A stretch of DNA of 64,000 nucleotides, from positions 19,937,001 to 20,001,000 of the forward strand of contig NC_133036.1 of the NCBI RefSeq assembly GCF_048771995.1, given 5' to 3'. A program made the translations under genes and the position numbers. Numbering within the stretch: position 1 is the stretch's first letter; every line of letters starts with the position of its first letter. This DNA comes from Taeniopygia guttata (lineage: Eukaryota > Chordata > Aves > Passeriformes > Estrildidae). Below are positions 35,201 to 47,970 of this stretch, one piece after another. Under the pieces are notes generated by a model. It was not told where the DNA came from and searched no databases. It saw only the letters and a program-made list of their open reading frames with translations.

Positions 35201-38200
35201 CACCTGCCATGTAAAGGAATGAAATCTGGAATGAAGAGGCTCTCTTCCCATAACTGCCATGGCAGGAAAGGGTTCTGTAGGAATTTTATGTCATGCCCAA
35301 ATTCTCAGAGGCTGTTTTTCTGATTAACTTGCCAGCTCTCCTATTCTCAGGAACAAAAGGTGCTCTTGGGCTCTGTGGACAGATTTAATTTCTTATTTAT
35401 TCACCTGCTTGCAGACCTTTGAGGTCTGTGAGTTATTCTGTCAGTGCCTGCTGTGCATTATTTTTGATTATCTGCATATATGGTAAGAAATAATTTGGTC
35501 CAAGATTGTTATTGAAAATCTAATATTTCCCCTAAATGCATTCAATCTTCCTAATGCCAATTTTTAAAGATGTAGAATGGAAAATTTCTTCTCAGTGTTA
35601 TTTTCCTTCTCATTCTCTGACTCCTTAATTAAATTTCTATCTAATTATGCAATTTATTTTGTGTTGACCTTTCAAAGACCTTAGAGTATCTGACAGTGAA
35701 TGTAGAGTCTGTGTTTATTTCCTTGGGTCCTTGAATGAATTTGTTATAAAGGCTAATGACACTTTCAGAATTCAGGATGGCCAAAAGATTACTAACAAAT
35801 AGTAACATATGTGTCCCTGGAGATACAGAACTATAAATATACTGAAATATATGGAAATAAATACTGAATTGTGTCATATACAACATTTAAAATCAGATAA
35901 CACCATTACCACCAGCATTAACAGTAAATCTGCATGTCAGAATAGTTAAAACCCTTTTGTATGTTGCAGGTCCACCCTTTGACATGGATGCTGCACTTGG
36001 TGCTGGAAATCCTGTGTTTGGATGATCACATCCACCTGTATCCCATGAAACATGGATATACCTGTTCCTAAGGTAAGGGGTGTCCAGGGGGGGATACCAG
36101 GCTTAAAACCTGTTTTTTGGTGCAGAGTCCACATCCTGTATTGGCAGAGCTCCGTGTGTGCATCAGATGTCAGAGGAAGGAGCAAAGAAAAGGGAAATGA
36201 AAGGAAGCTCCACATTGCAGAGTATTTTACTGACTATTTAAAAGATTGCTGGTCAGTGTAACCCTCATAGAAGTTGGCAGTTTTATGATTTAGGTATTAT
36301 TTTTTTACACTGAAGTATTCATCATCTACTCTCAGAAAGGTTTTTAAAAGAGGCTTTGGATAGAGGGCAGAGGACAGCCCTGCAGTGCTGTTAGTACAGG
36401 CAAGAATGAGAATCCAGACGTGCCTTTGTTCACCTAAACCAAAAGTACAAGTGAGGAAAAGGCAGCCTGGCAGCAGCCCAAATTGTAATTGTGACCCAAC
36501 AGTGATTTTATCTTTCTGACACCATTGTGTACCAACAAAAAATACTTCATTCACCTTGAAATACAAACCCCATAATTCATAGTTTGTGTTTTACCAATGA
36601 AAGTACAAGTCAGTGTCTCTCAATTTTATTCTTAGTTTATTTATGAAGTGTTTGTGAATCTGCAGAGACTCTGAAGGTGGTAAAAAATTTATAAATAAGC
36701 AGAGGTGCAAAGTTCCTCACTGGAACTGTGAACCTTTTCATGGTAGTAAGGAAGAGATGCATGCTGGAGATCAAAATGCCTGGGATAGAACCTTAGGGCA
36801 ACCCCAGCTTGGTTTAAATGGCACTGGGCTGGCAAAAGGGAAGGTAGAATAAGGCCCTGGGAAGGCTCCTGCCCCAGAGGAACTGCCATGAGATGCAGAA
36901 ACCAGTGACAGAAAATAGCTTGCACAGGGAATGGTGCAAATACAGCCAGATTTTACATTAAACATAAAAAGAAAAAAAAAAAAAAATCAGCATCCTCAAG
37001 GTTTCCTGACAGACTCCCAGCACTTATGAAACGAGACATGTATTTTTATAAACTATTTATTAATGGTTAAAGTAAGGGTGTAACCTATTCTCTTGTTTAA
37101 CAGTTTTGCCCTGTGGGAATAAATGTGCAGTAGGATAAGCAGTCTGGCAATTGGTTTAAAACCTGAAGAGCAGAGGAGTTCATGTGCTAGGAGAGAGAAG
37201 AATTGTGATAAATGATGTGGAGAGGTGGAAACCAGGGCAGTCAGGTGCCTTGTGCAATTCCTTTGCAGAGAAATATGAGGCAGGCTTGGGGACAGAAGGA
37301 ACAGAGCAAAGCAAAGGAGAAGGAGCAGTTCCTCAGGGTCTGCAACAAAAAAAAGTTTGTACTGGGGTTTGGGGTAAAACTTGGACAGCCTGGGCAGGTG
37401 TTTAATGCAGTGAGAAGAGCAAATAGGGTGGCACAAACTGATAAAGAGATACCAAAACCAACTCAGAGGGCCTGGGGTGCTGCAACAATTTCTAGTCAGC
37501 CTTTGTGTATGCTTGGGACAGAACACGATGTTCCCAAAATTGCTGGTAAAATGATAAAGGAGCAGCTGGGAATTGAGCACTCTAAGGCAGAAGTGACAGT
37601 ACAACTGTCTGCAGAGGAAAATGATGATGGAGTAGGTGGGAAAAAAGAAAGGAATTGAAGAGAAAGGAAGGCACAGGCTGCCTGAGTTGGTGATTTGTAG
37701 TTAGGACAGCCACTTTTTTGTTCCTTAGGCTTTAAAAGGACAATTGACTTTTATTAGAAGTCCAATAGAAACAATTGAATGGTACAAACACAAGCACTAG
37801 AGACGTGTCTCTGCCACTCTTGCTTTCATTACTTCACAGCACAAGGTGGACGGAGGAGCACGCCCTTCTTACTAACTCAGATTAGGTCCAAGCTTAACTG
37901 AAAATGTGCTGTGTGTCAAACAGGGAAAGGGGAAAGTAAAGGGCAACTAGATTTGTTTTTTTTTTTTTTTTTTAATTTGGTTGGTTATTAGCTCGAAAAG
38001 AGACCAAATTTGGTTTTGGAGATTTAAAAAAAAAAATTAATTTTAATTCCCATGTACACGTTGTACTTTATTATTTGGAATAGGTTATATTTTAGAGGCT
38101 CCTTTATTCTGGTCCTTAAAAGTTCTTATAATTAACTATCTGTCATTAAGGATTAAAGTATAGCATGAACACAATGTGCAGATTCTCATCCATGAGCTCT

Positions 38201-39199
38201 GATGCTACTTTGCTTCAGATCTCTAACAAATAAACCACTCTCAAGGTCTACAAAGTGTCCCAAAATGAGCACCTGTTAAATACTGAAGTATTCACTTTAC
38301 CCTAAGAAGCTTCAGGATTGAGTCTTGCTGTTATGACTTGTTAAAATATTATTTTGTGTTTGAAATGTTACCTAAAATTTTATATATATTTTTACATATA
38401 TATACACACATACTAGCGGTTAGTTTTTCAGGTCTGCTACATAAAAATTTAAGTGTCTTAGGGGAAAAAAGTTGTCCCAATGACTGTATTGCTCCTTTTG
38501 TATCATCCAGCATCAGAAGCAAGGTTGTTATCCAGTGCTGATGTGCCCAGAAGTCACTAGGAAAATGACATTTACTTACGTTTTTGTTCTCTAGCATGAA
38601 TTTGATTCCAATGCCTTCCCTGGGATCTCTTCCCAGATCTGCATAAGAATATGAGCATGCAAAGGGAACAAAACAAAATACAGTATGAGCAGCTGACTTA
38701 CATGCTCATCTACAGCTATCTCACAGTACTCCCTGCTTCTGCTAATAAAACACTCAGAGCTCATTTTAATATTTCTGAATAGTAATAATTTCTGAAAGTC
38801 ACCTTTACCCAACCCATCACTGCAGAGGAAAAGAACTCAACCTGTGCTGCCTTCTGCTTTCAGATACTGTGTGAGACTTGGGGAATGAGCTTGAGAGCCT
38901 TAAAAAATAACAAAGGAAAAATCCAACACAATTGTTCAGGTGCTGGAATATAATAAGAAGGTCAAGTCTTGTTTATGCTGGGGCACTTGGATTGCTGATA
39001 CCACCAGTAACAGTTTGGATCTGAATAAGTTATTTAAACAATGCTAGACTTTGGTATTTTATATGTAATAAATTCATTGCAGGTCCATCTTCAAAGTAAT
39101 ATCTGTGGCCAAAAGGTTGATAATACTTTTCTTTTAGTACTGAGTAAGGGTAAAGATCAAAACCATATACCTATTAAATCTTAGAACTGAAAACATTTA

Positions 39200-39202
<3 letters not shown>
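32231..39202. other. No gene seen; noncoding DNA
   Basis: The longest frames are 218 codons (minus, 33528-34184) and 183/148 codons on opposite strands at about 37.05-37.66 kb. None shows a domain I recognise. Homopolymer runs lie at about 36968-36987 (A) and 37957-37973 (T). Confidence 0.5.

Positions 39203-39245
<43 letters not shown>
39203..39245. repeat. (AT)n-(AC)n compound microsatellite
   Basis: About 16 AT units followed directly by about five AC units. Confidence 0.95.
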
Positions 39246-40309
39246 AAAATAGTTCTACATGATCTCTATTGTCAGATTTTGAAATATAATATAAATATCT
39301 ATTGAGCAATTGTAGCATGTTTTACCTCCAGAAATATTTGGTTTAAATGGCCAAGTTTTAAGAAGGAAAGAGAACATGTGGATTTGTAAATTCCAGATGC
39401 ATTTGCTATCCTGGCAAGGAAAATACCCTTTTCCTCGTACAAATACAGCAAATACTAATAACACGAATGCAGGGGGTGCAATGTCAGTTTTTCCAGCCAG
39501 TTTCCAGTGATCACACTTTAAAATGTATATGTTTCTCCTCTGCTCTGAAATGTGAGATTGAATTGGGGGATATTCTCAGGAGAGCTGCCCAGGAACAGCT
39601 GATATCACCCCTCTGTTTCTTTGGCAGCGTGAAAGCCAATGCCAGCTGATAGACAGACACATACACCTGGCTTGGCAAATACTGATAAAATTTCAGTGTT
39701 GGGCCTTGATATTCAAGTCAAAATTATAAACTCTCTGTGAATATGTAGAGAGGCTGTCCTTGAGGAAGAACAGGGCCATGAAGAGTTAGAGCATGCTTTA
39801 AAAAGGTGAGAAGGCCTTGTTTATGTTGAACACCTAGAGCTAATGCTGCTTGCAATGCCACAGCAGAGTGACCACAACTCCTGCTTGTGGATTTCCTGGA
39901 AAATAACCACAAGGACTGGGAGCCAGCACTGCCCAGAGCCCAGCAGGAAAAGCTCAAAGTGTGCTGCTAATGGGGCACCAAGGTCTTGTTCCCCTGGCTG
40001 ATGCTGGTTCTTTGGGCTGAGTTAAGCCCCAGGTGATGCAGGGAGAGTGCAGCTGCCAGTTTGCTGTGTCAGAGTGTGAAATGCATGAAATGATCACATA
40101 TTCAGTCAAAAGCCCTGGGAAAATGCATTATTTACCACCCTGCCTCCTGATGGTGTTAGTCTGGAGCTAAGTGCAGCTTTGGCTGCAATGATCAGTGTGA
40201 GAACCTGTGGGGCTGCCAGGAATGGGTTTGGGAGCCACGCTGAGGACACTGTTATTACACTGCTTTCCTATTGCTTACCAAATCACTTTGGATCTGACAA
40301 CGTGAACTC

Positions 40310-40640
40310 TGTTGGAATAAATCAGCCGAGACTCCATTTTTTTCATGCAGAAAGCCAATTCTTTATTCATAAAGCTCATATATGTAGGAAATATCAGAAG
40401 GCCCTGTGTTAAACCTAACTGGTCAGCAATACAGTGGAACTCAGTTCATTGGTCAGTAAGGGCTATTGTATATGTCTATCAAATTTTCTCTCACTCTAGA
40501 TATATTTACAGTTTTACTTTGTGGGTTCTCATGGGACAAATGTTATTGTTTACACAGGTGCATTTGTTTTTCACCCTTAGAATAGATTGTTGTGTTAAAG
40601 GAACTTCTCATTTGCAAAATAGCTTCACAAAGGAACATAG
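40310..40640 (-). mobile_element. Probable LTR fragment, minus orientation
   Basis: Read on the minus strand, a TATA-like CATATATG at about 40376-40383 is followed by AATAAA at about 40362-40367. The sequence then runs to an end in TTATTCCAACA, a plausible U5 end in CA (40310 on the plus strand). The right boundary is not clear and I found no target-site duplication. It could be another AT-rich repeat. Confidence 0.4.
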
Positions 40641-41372
40641 AAATTGCTTGTGAACTGCACTTAGAATAAATGCCAGACCAGCTTTGGCAATTTGAGTAGA
40701 GCAAGGCCTTATTTCATAAGGCCTTTATTTTATAATTCTTCTACCCATCTATGACAAGCTGGCAGTAAGTGTGTCCCACCCCTTAGGGCTTTCTGTACAT
40801 GTTCTTCCTTTCTTTTTCCTTTACTTGCCCCATGTGAGGGGCTGGTGTAGATCTTATCCTTGCTGGAGACCAAAATTTGGCTGCATTTAAATGGTGCAAA
40901 CACAGCGCTGTGGGGGTGGGGAGGAAAGAAGGGGAATTTGTTGCTGCAAAGGGACTAGTGCTGCTGCAATGAGATCTATTTACAGAGCCCTCCCACCCGC
41001 AAGGGGCTCTGTACGTGAACTTGGATTTGGGAATTGCATGGTGCTTCCCTGGGAGGGCTTGAAAAGGCACCAGAGAGAGGGAAACCAGGCATTGTTATGT
41101 GGGATTGCACATGGTTTTAGAAGCTTACACAAGGCACAGGAAAAGTACACCTTTCTCTTTGACATTCAATTTTTCAAGTTTTATTACATAAAGACAGCTA
41201 AGCTCCATTAATTCACTGAGAAATCCTCACTGAAGTGATCAGTTTATGAAAATTATCTTCCTGCCATTGAGTGGAACTAATTACCAATGAAAAGAAAAGT
41301 TGTATCAAGACAAGAGACAACCAAATAGGTGAATAATATATTTTTGCAGTATTTTGCTAAGTGCTATAAAAA

Positions 41373-41946
41373 TGACACAACTTCAGGGATTTGAACAAAA
41401 ATAGGGTGTTTATTAAAAGGGGAAAAATAAAAAAGAAAGTATTAAAAAGGGAGAAAGAAAAATTAAGAATCCTGGGTCCAAGGATTACAGAACCCCCTGG
41501 CTGAACGGGCATTTAGACCTAAGGCAAGAACCCAAGGCACTGCAGAGAATGCAGCTGTTCTGCCTTCAAACCTGTGGAAAAGTCCCTAAAAAGAGAAGTT
41601 GACCAAAGCCTGCAGTGTTGGGTCCCTTGCTGTAGCTACCTCACAGTCTGAAAGCCACAGACAAAAGACGTTTTTCAGGTCAGGTTACTCCTTTTATACT
41701 CTTGGTGCCCCCAGCCTATGCTGGCAGTTCTGCCCCACAGTCCCTGGGGCTGATGGAAAGGGAGGGACAATTTTCTCTCCAAAGTTCACTGCCACTGCGG
41801 TGGGATGAGGTTTTTGGTGGGAAATCTCTCATTTCTATGCACAGTTACCATGGAGTCACCTTACAAGTCTCCTGGAGTAGGTTAAAAATGCTGCTTGCTG
41901 GTGGTGAGAGGAAACGGCACTACAACCTTTGAAAATGAGATACTCA
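41373..41946 (-). mobile_element. Solo LTR, minus orientation, 574 bp
   Basis: On the minus strand it begins TGAGTATCTC and ends GAAGTTGTGTCA. Both flanks read AAAAA on the plus strand (41368-41372, 41947-41951), consistent with a 5-bp duplication, though low in complexity. A TATA box (GTATAAAAGG) lies at 41690-41699 and an AATAAA signal at 41409-41414, in the right order for the minus strand. No internal retroviral frames adjoin it. Confidence 0.65.
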
Positions 41947-42365
41947 AAAAAAATCATTAAACTTACAAATAATGTATGAACACAAATTCATTTAAGAACA
42001 ATGGTTTATAAAAATAGTGATCATGCTTATTAAAATTGTTAACTACTTTATCAAAATAGTTAAACATTTATTTAGAACATAGAGGTTAACTGGTATAACT
42101 TTATAGTGACCTTTTAATATTTACTTCATTAACTTGAACACTTTTCATTAATTAAATTAGTAACTTTAAAACAGTTACAAATGCAAAGGCTAATTAACAG
42201 TCACAAATGTGAAAGCCAATTAAGGGGTTTTATAAATGACATTAAGAAAAATTCAAGTGATATGACTGTATTTACTCCTTAGGTATATATATAGCCCCAC
42301 AATCATCCCTCACATTTTAGAATACTTTATTAAAAAATAAGCAATCAGTTGAGCTGATAATCTAC

Positions 42366-42391
42366 TTTTTTTTTTTTTTTTTTTTTTTTTT
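42366..42391. repeat. T26 homopolymer
   Basis: Uninterrupted run of 26 T on the plus strand, about 370 bp left of the 42.8-kb LTR. Confidence 0.95.
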
Positions 42392-42765
42392 GATAGCGCT
42401 CTAAGCCATTAGGTGAAAAACAGGATTATTTGTGAGAAAAATCAGAATCCTGGAACAGCTGTATCTAGAGGTGGGATTAAACAAAATGTCTTAATACTGA
42501 AACATGCATGGCATTAAGAGGCTGAGGATAAATGCAGACAGTTGATGAGTTTGTATACAAACCTTGACTTACATCATGTCTTGCCTTCAAAGATAAGCAA
42601 TTGGAACATCGAAGCTGATGGACACTGAAAAGATCTGCACAGGTCAAATCTGTACTGGGAGGCTCTGATCAGGTGCTGCTGTCACTGACTCTGGGGATCT
42701 GACATGGCCAAAGAGGGCAGGGTTCCTTGTGGCTCTGCTGCTATTTTTCAGCTGTAGGGATATCT

Positions 42766-43405
42766 TGGTTTGAAAAGACAGGAGTCTGTGAAGGAAAGCA
42801 AAAGCCTCCTGTGAAGTGGAAAAGGTAAACCCCCTCCCTCCGAATTACCACAACTTCAAAATTAAAAGGCTCTCAGGCAAAGATTTGAGAATGGGAATAA
42901 CAGTTCTTTACTAGGAGAAAAACTACATAAAAATAATTTTAAAAAATGTAATTAGTACAAACAAAACTAGTGATGGAGTCAGAACCCTGACACCCCGAGG
43001 AGTCAGGGTGTTGGTAATAGTGCAGTTAAATGGTGGCTGCTCCTCCTGGAGTGGCAGATGAAATGCTGCTGGAGCAGTGATTCTGTAGAAGGGTGGAGTT
43101 TTCTCTGAAGGTCTGGTGATGGAGTAGATGGGCCTGGTCTTCCTCTGGGGATCCAGCAAAGGGGCTGCTTTGTTGTCCCAAAAAGTGCTGATTTTATGCA
43201 GGTAGGGCTGCTTGGCTCCTCCCTCTGGGTGGAGCATCTCACAATGGGATGATGGAACTTTCCCAGTCATGCAGTGAATCATTCAATGGCCCATTAACAG
43301 AAGAGATCTGCCCGGAGGGAGACATTGTTCTTGGGAGAGATAAGAAAACTGCCCAACCTCCAACAGATGGCAATAGAATACATGCTTATCTTACAAGTCA
43401 GGACA
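42766..43405 (-). mobile_element. LTR of a family common in songbirds, about 640 bp
   Basis: The plus-strand text runs from TGGTTTGAAAAGACAGG through CTCTCAGGCAAAGAT and TCTGGTGATGGAGTAGATGG to ACAAGTCAGGACA. I recognise it as a high-copy passerine LTR (memory, unchecked). On the minus strand it begins TGTCCTGACTT. It has a TATA-like GCATAAAA (43192-43199) and a variant signal AGTAAA (42907-42912). The flanks (ATATCT and AAGGAG) do not match, so the target-site duplication is lost or the boundary is a few bases off. Confidence 0.7.
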
Positions 43406-43725
43406 AAGGAGTGTCTCTTTCTGTAGAATGTAATAAAACAAAGGAGATTTAATAAATTCAGATATGTTCATTGGGATGGGTAGAGTGCAACAAGAAGAGA
43501 GGTTTGGGCTCTTGTTTGGAAAAGGTGAGGGTGTAAGGCAGAGCAAGGTGCTGGTGTGGAGGGAGCAGTTCCTGTTTGGGAAGGTGGGATGAAGGAATAA
43601 CAAACTCCAAGCTGAGCAAGCACAAACTGTGCTCTCAGAAGAGAGAACTCTCATTTGTTTTTGGCTTCCACTGTTATAGATGGGTAAGGGGATGGTTTGC
43701 TCTCACAGTTAAGGGGTGAACATTC

Positions 43726-44390
43726 TGTGTGTGTTAAGGGAAGTTTTGTAGATGTATGGTTATGTTACTGCACTGTGTCCTCCCCCTTGCATTGTTATCA
43801 TGGGATGGCCTTGGTGCTTGGGGCATTTGGGGAGGGTTGGCTTCTTACTGTGGCAGCACCTGACCTCAAATCAAGGTGCCAGAAAGTGATCTGTGCCCCT
43901 GGGCAGCAAGGAAGGAATCGACTGACAAGACTTTAGGAAAAGCTAGAGGTATAAAAGGTGGAGCATCTGATGCCTCAGGTTTAGCTTTTGTATTTTTCAG
44001 ATTCTGTTCTGCTTTAGTGTGTAAGTCTAGGCTTCATATTAGGGGATGGTAAACTCTCTTCACAGAGCAGGGAGACAAAATAATTCCTTCTCCAGCTGGG
44101 GACCCAAGGACAGCTGATCCAAATCTCAGCCCAAGACCACAAACAACGTGGACTGAAGAGAGAAAAACAAGACAGATGGGACTTCATGGGCTGGAGCTGT
44201 AATTGGACAATGAACTCCAAAATGGAGCAGAACTTAGAAAAGTGAGAGACCCCGTGACTGGTTGTCTATTTTTGTGGCCTTTTTGGATAGTGCTGCCCAA
44301 GGTGGATCTATTGAGGCCTCTAAATAAATCCCTACTTTATCCTTTAGCTCTGTCTAGTCTCTGTTCTAGGTCAGCCTTCACGAGGCATCA
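43726..44390 (+). mobile_element. Solo LTR, plus orientation, about 665 bp
   Basis: Begins TGTGTGTTAAGGG and ends GAGGCATCA. Flanked by CATTC (43721-43725) and CATCC (44391-44395), a 5-bp duplication with one mismatch. TATA box TATAAAAGG at 43950-43958, AATAAA at 44323-44328, followed by a pyrimidine-rich U5. No internal coding region. Confidence 0.72.
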
Positions 44391-44395
44391 CATCC

Positions 44396-46480
44396 ATTTT
44401 GTAAATGAGCACATGGTGGTTTATTCCATACTATCAGTGCTGCAATTTTTCCTTATTTAGTTCTTTCCTTGTATTTTCGTTAAGGTTTAATAAACCTTTG
44501 ACATTTTAAAAGTGAGCATAGTTTCTCACACCACTGCCTGATGCCATGGCTGGGAAATGTGTTTCTCTCAATGTCCCTCACTCATTCTGTTTTGTTCCTT
44601 CCTTTGGCTGCTTCTGGTGGGAATTCAATTTTCTCAGACTCCTTGGTAAGGTGTCACAGCTCTTTGTTACTTAGCAAGAGAAGAGTTTCCTAGGTGCAGT
44701 GCAGTCACGCACACAGCATTCAGTAGGAAACCTTCAGTTTCTTCAAATAAATTAAATATGTGAAAAAATACTTATTTGATGTTGAATGAAGCTCATCCAA
44801 GCTGAATCTGAAAATCACAACTAACTGAAAATGGCAGAAAAAAGACAACTGTGCTCTCTAGAGACAAGGGCAAGTGATAGGCAGGTCAGCAGGAAAAAAC
44901 TTTCGAAATGAGTTTGTTGGAAGGAATAAAATCAGCTGCTGTAATGTTCTCTATGTTGCAAACCTGCTATTGCGGCTCAGGCTGTTCCCATTGCAGCAAA
45001 GCATTCTTGAAAGGACTGGAATAGCTTGCCCAGCAGAGCTCCATACAGCAGGATCTCTGTAATTCAGCTTCCATGAGCACTTCTGGGCCTAACCCATCTT
45101 CAGGGCCCTATAACTCAGCTTTCAGATCTTCATTTGGTGCTTGCAATGTGCTGTGCTGTGATTTAACATTTGTCCAAACATCATGATGTGAAACTGTGCT
45201 CTCCTAATTGTGGAGGTCTGTTCTAAGCACTGCTCACAAAGGCTGTGGGTTTTGCTGCCCTGGCTCCTCACCTGGCTGCAATTGCAGAGCTCACGTTATT
45301 CCCAGACTCAGAAATCCATGGAGAGCAGGGCCCTGCTTGTCTCTGCAATTGGGAGGCAGAAATAACATTTTTCCCCTCTCCTGTTTTTGACCTACAAATT
45401 CACCTGCTGCTGTTTCTTTTTCCTCCTCCCTTTGCATTCTGCTTGCAGTTCAGGGCTGTTTGGGACACACTGTCAGTGTGCACAATCGCTTAATTTGTAA
45501 CCTTTGTCCTTACCTTAGCCCAGTGAAATGTCATAAACAGAGCTTAAGCTGAGCTGGGTGTTTGCTGCTGTTCTTTGTGGCTGACCAGCTGGAGTTGGCC
45601 CTGATGATCTGCAGGTGATCTGCAGGATCCCAAAGGCAGAGCTTGGCAGAGCTGCTGGGTCAGCAGGGCTGCAGTATTCTGAGCAGAGGATGGAGGCTGA
45701 TTTAGGTGCTGGCCTGGATCCACTTGCAAGAAGTCTTTGACTTGCAGGTAGTTATTAATCTGTAATTGTGTGACAGATTTCTGTGAATACTTCCAACTTC
45801 TAGGTGATCTCTGAAAAGTTCCTGGTACATTTTTGTTACTGGTTTGTTTCTGTGGCTACTTGGGAAAGTCTTGCTGCATGGTTACAACATAGAAATAATT
45901 AACAGATTGTAATTAGTGGGTAGCATGTGTGCTCATAACCAACTCATTCAAGGCAAAACAGAACCAAGAGTCACCAAAGATAAAAATTATTTGGTGTTGC
46001 TTCAGAAAATCCTGTTTAGTAGTTGTAGTTTGGTTTGGAAACAGAATATTCTAGAAAAGTAGAGTTGGACATCTTCATCACCCAAGCCAGATTGCAGCAT
46101 CAAAGTATCAGGATTTGGTGCTGACTCCTCCCGGCAAGCAGGCAAAGGTGCCCCAGGGAGGGTGGTCTGGATGGAGGCTGATCAAAGGAGACATCTGGAG
46201 ATGGCATCCTCCCCAGAGCTCTTCCCTTGCCCTTCGTGCCTCCAGAACAGCTGCCTGTGCCGGCCTTCTCCATCAGAAATCCAAACCTCGCAGCCTCCCT
46301 GGCTCCCACAAATGTCTGAGGGTTTTTCTGGAGTCAGCACTAAAGAATAAAACATTTAGAATGACCTTCGGGGCGTTCCTGATTTCACTGACCGCGGTCC
46401 GTGTGAGGTGACACGCAGGGAAGCAGAGTGGGCAGGCAGCAGAGGGAATGCAGCAGGGATTTATCAGGCATCCGTCATAG
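44396..46480. other. No gene seen; noncoding DNA
   Basis: Frames of at most 98 codons, none recognised. No array or LTR found. Confidence 0.5.
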
Positions 46481-46483
46481 ATT

Positions 46484-47326
46484 CATGAGGGATCCATCGG
46501 GGATCCATGAGGGATCCATGGGGGATCCATGCAGGATCTATCGGGGGTCCATGAGGGATTAATTAGAGATTCATGGGGGATCCATGCAGGATCTGTTGGG
46601 GGTCCATGAGGGATCCATGGGGGATCCATGAGGAATCTATGCAAGATCCATGGGGAATCCATGGGGGATCCATGGGGGATCCATGGAAAATCCATATGGG
46701 TTCCACGTGGGATCCATGAGGGATCCATGGAGAATCCATATGGGATCCACGGGGAATCCACGCGGGATCCATGGGGAATCCATGCGGGATCCATGGGGAA
46801 TCCACGGGGAATCCATGGGGAATCCACGGGGAATCCATGGGGAATCCACGCGGGATCCATGGAGAATCCACGGGGGATCCATGGGGAATCCACGCGGGAT
46901 CCGTGGGGAATCCACACGGGATCCACAGGGAATCCACGCGGGATCCGTGGGGAATCCACGCGGGATCCATGGGGAATCCACGCGGGATCCATGGAGAATC
47001 CACGCGGGATCCATGGAGAATCCATACGGGATCCATGGGGAATCCACGCGGGATCCATGCGGGATCCACGGGGAATCCACGCGGGATCCACGGGGAATCC
47101 ACGCGGGATCCGTGGGGAATCCACGCGGGATCCATGGAGAATCCACACGGGATCCATGGGGAATCCACGCGGGATCCATGCGGGATCCACGGGGAATCCA
47201 CGCGGGATCCACGGGGAATCCACGCGGGATCCACGGAGAATCCACACGGGATCCGTGGGGAATCCATACGGGATCCATGGGGAATCCACGCGGGATCCAT
47301 GCAGGATCCACGCGGGATCCATGGGG
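46484..47326. repeat. 11-bp minisatellite rich in GGATCC, about 0.84 kb
   Basis: Tandem 11-bp units alternating mainly between GGATCCATGGG and GAATCCACGCG types, roughly 75 units. The left fifth has more divergent ATGAGGGATCC units; the centre and right are regular. The BamHI palindrome GGATCC recurs throughout. Because 33 bp is three units and contains no stop, all frames on both strands stay open for 200 codons or more, giving 11-residue periodic peptides such as GIHGESTRDPW. Confidence 0.95.
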
Positions 47327-47440
47327 AAGCGGCGGGCGCGGCCGTGCCCAGCGCTGTCGTCGGGCACCACCTGGCGGCCAGCAGCCGTCATTGCAGCCCG
47401 CGCGGCCGCGGGATGGGTCGGGATTGAACAGATAAAGGAA
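47327..47440. other. Short CG-dense spacer between two arrays
   Basis: About 110 bp, GC-rich with many CG dinucleotides (for example CGGCGGGCGCGGCCGTGCCC and CGCGCGGCCGCGGG). It separates the 11-bp and 67-bp arrays. It may be a remnant of a small CpG island; no exon recognised. Confidence 0.5.
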
Positions 47441-47970
47441 AAAAGGAATAAAGAAATAAAGGGACGTGTCCCAGGGGCAGGGCTAAATAAGAGAGGGCAG
47501 TGTCCCGCGAGCAGAGATACGGGATAAAGAGAAGTGTCCCGGGCCCTAGGGCACGGACACGGCATGGAGGGCACTGTCCTTATGCTGAGAGCAGCGACAT
47601 GGGGTAGAGGGCGGTGTCCCGGGGCCGAGATCGGGATCCCGGGATAAAGGGCAGTGTCCCGGGAGCGGGGATGGAGGGCAGTGACCCGGGGCCAAGATCG
47701 GGATCCCGGGATAAAGGGCAGTGTCCCGGGAGCGGGGATGGAGGGCAGTGACCCGGGGCCAAGATCGGGATCCCGGGATAAAGGGCAGTGTCCCGGGGCA
47801 GGGATCGGGATCCCGGGATAAAGGACAGTGTTCCAGGAGCGGGGATGGAGGGCAGTGTCCTGGGGCCAAGATCGGGATCCCGGGATAAAGGGCAGTGTTC
47901 CAGGAGCGGGGATGGATAAAGGGCAGTGTTCCAGGAGCGGGGATGGAGGGCAGTGTCCCGACGCTGGGAG
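47440..47970. repeat. 67-bp minisatellite with shorter internal repeats
   Basis: The best copies begin GGGATCCCGGGATAAAGGGC at 47632 and run 67 bp, ending CCAAGATC. Two are near identical, a third is shortened to about 40 bp, and two more diverge. The left flank (47440-47631) has degenerate related units containing ATAAAG and CAGTGTCCC. The sub-motif GGCAGTGTCCC recurs about every 20-30 bp. Confidence 0.9.

Noticed and set aside
36780..36965. CR1 LINE fragment (also considered at 32.2 and 28.0 kb)
   Set aside because: Short stretches vaguely recall CR1, but I saw neither the conserved 3' end octamers nor a long match. Not supportable without a library search.
37053..37658. 183-codon minus and 148-codon plus frames over the same DNA
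   Set aside because: Possible exon or processed pseudogene was considered. Neither product resembles a family I know, the frames compete, and no matching splice sites or conserved motif support either.
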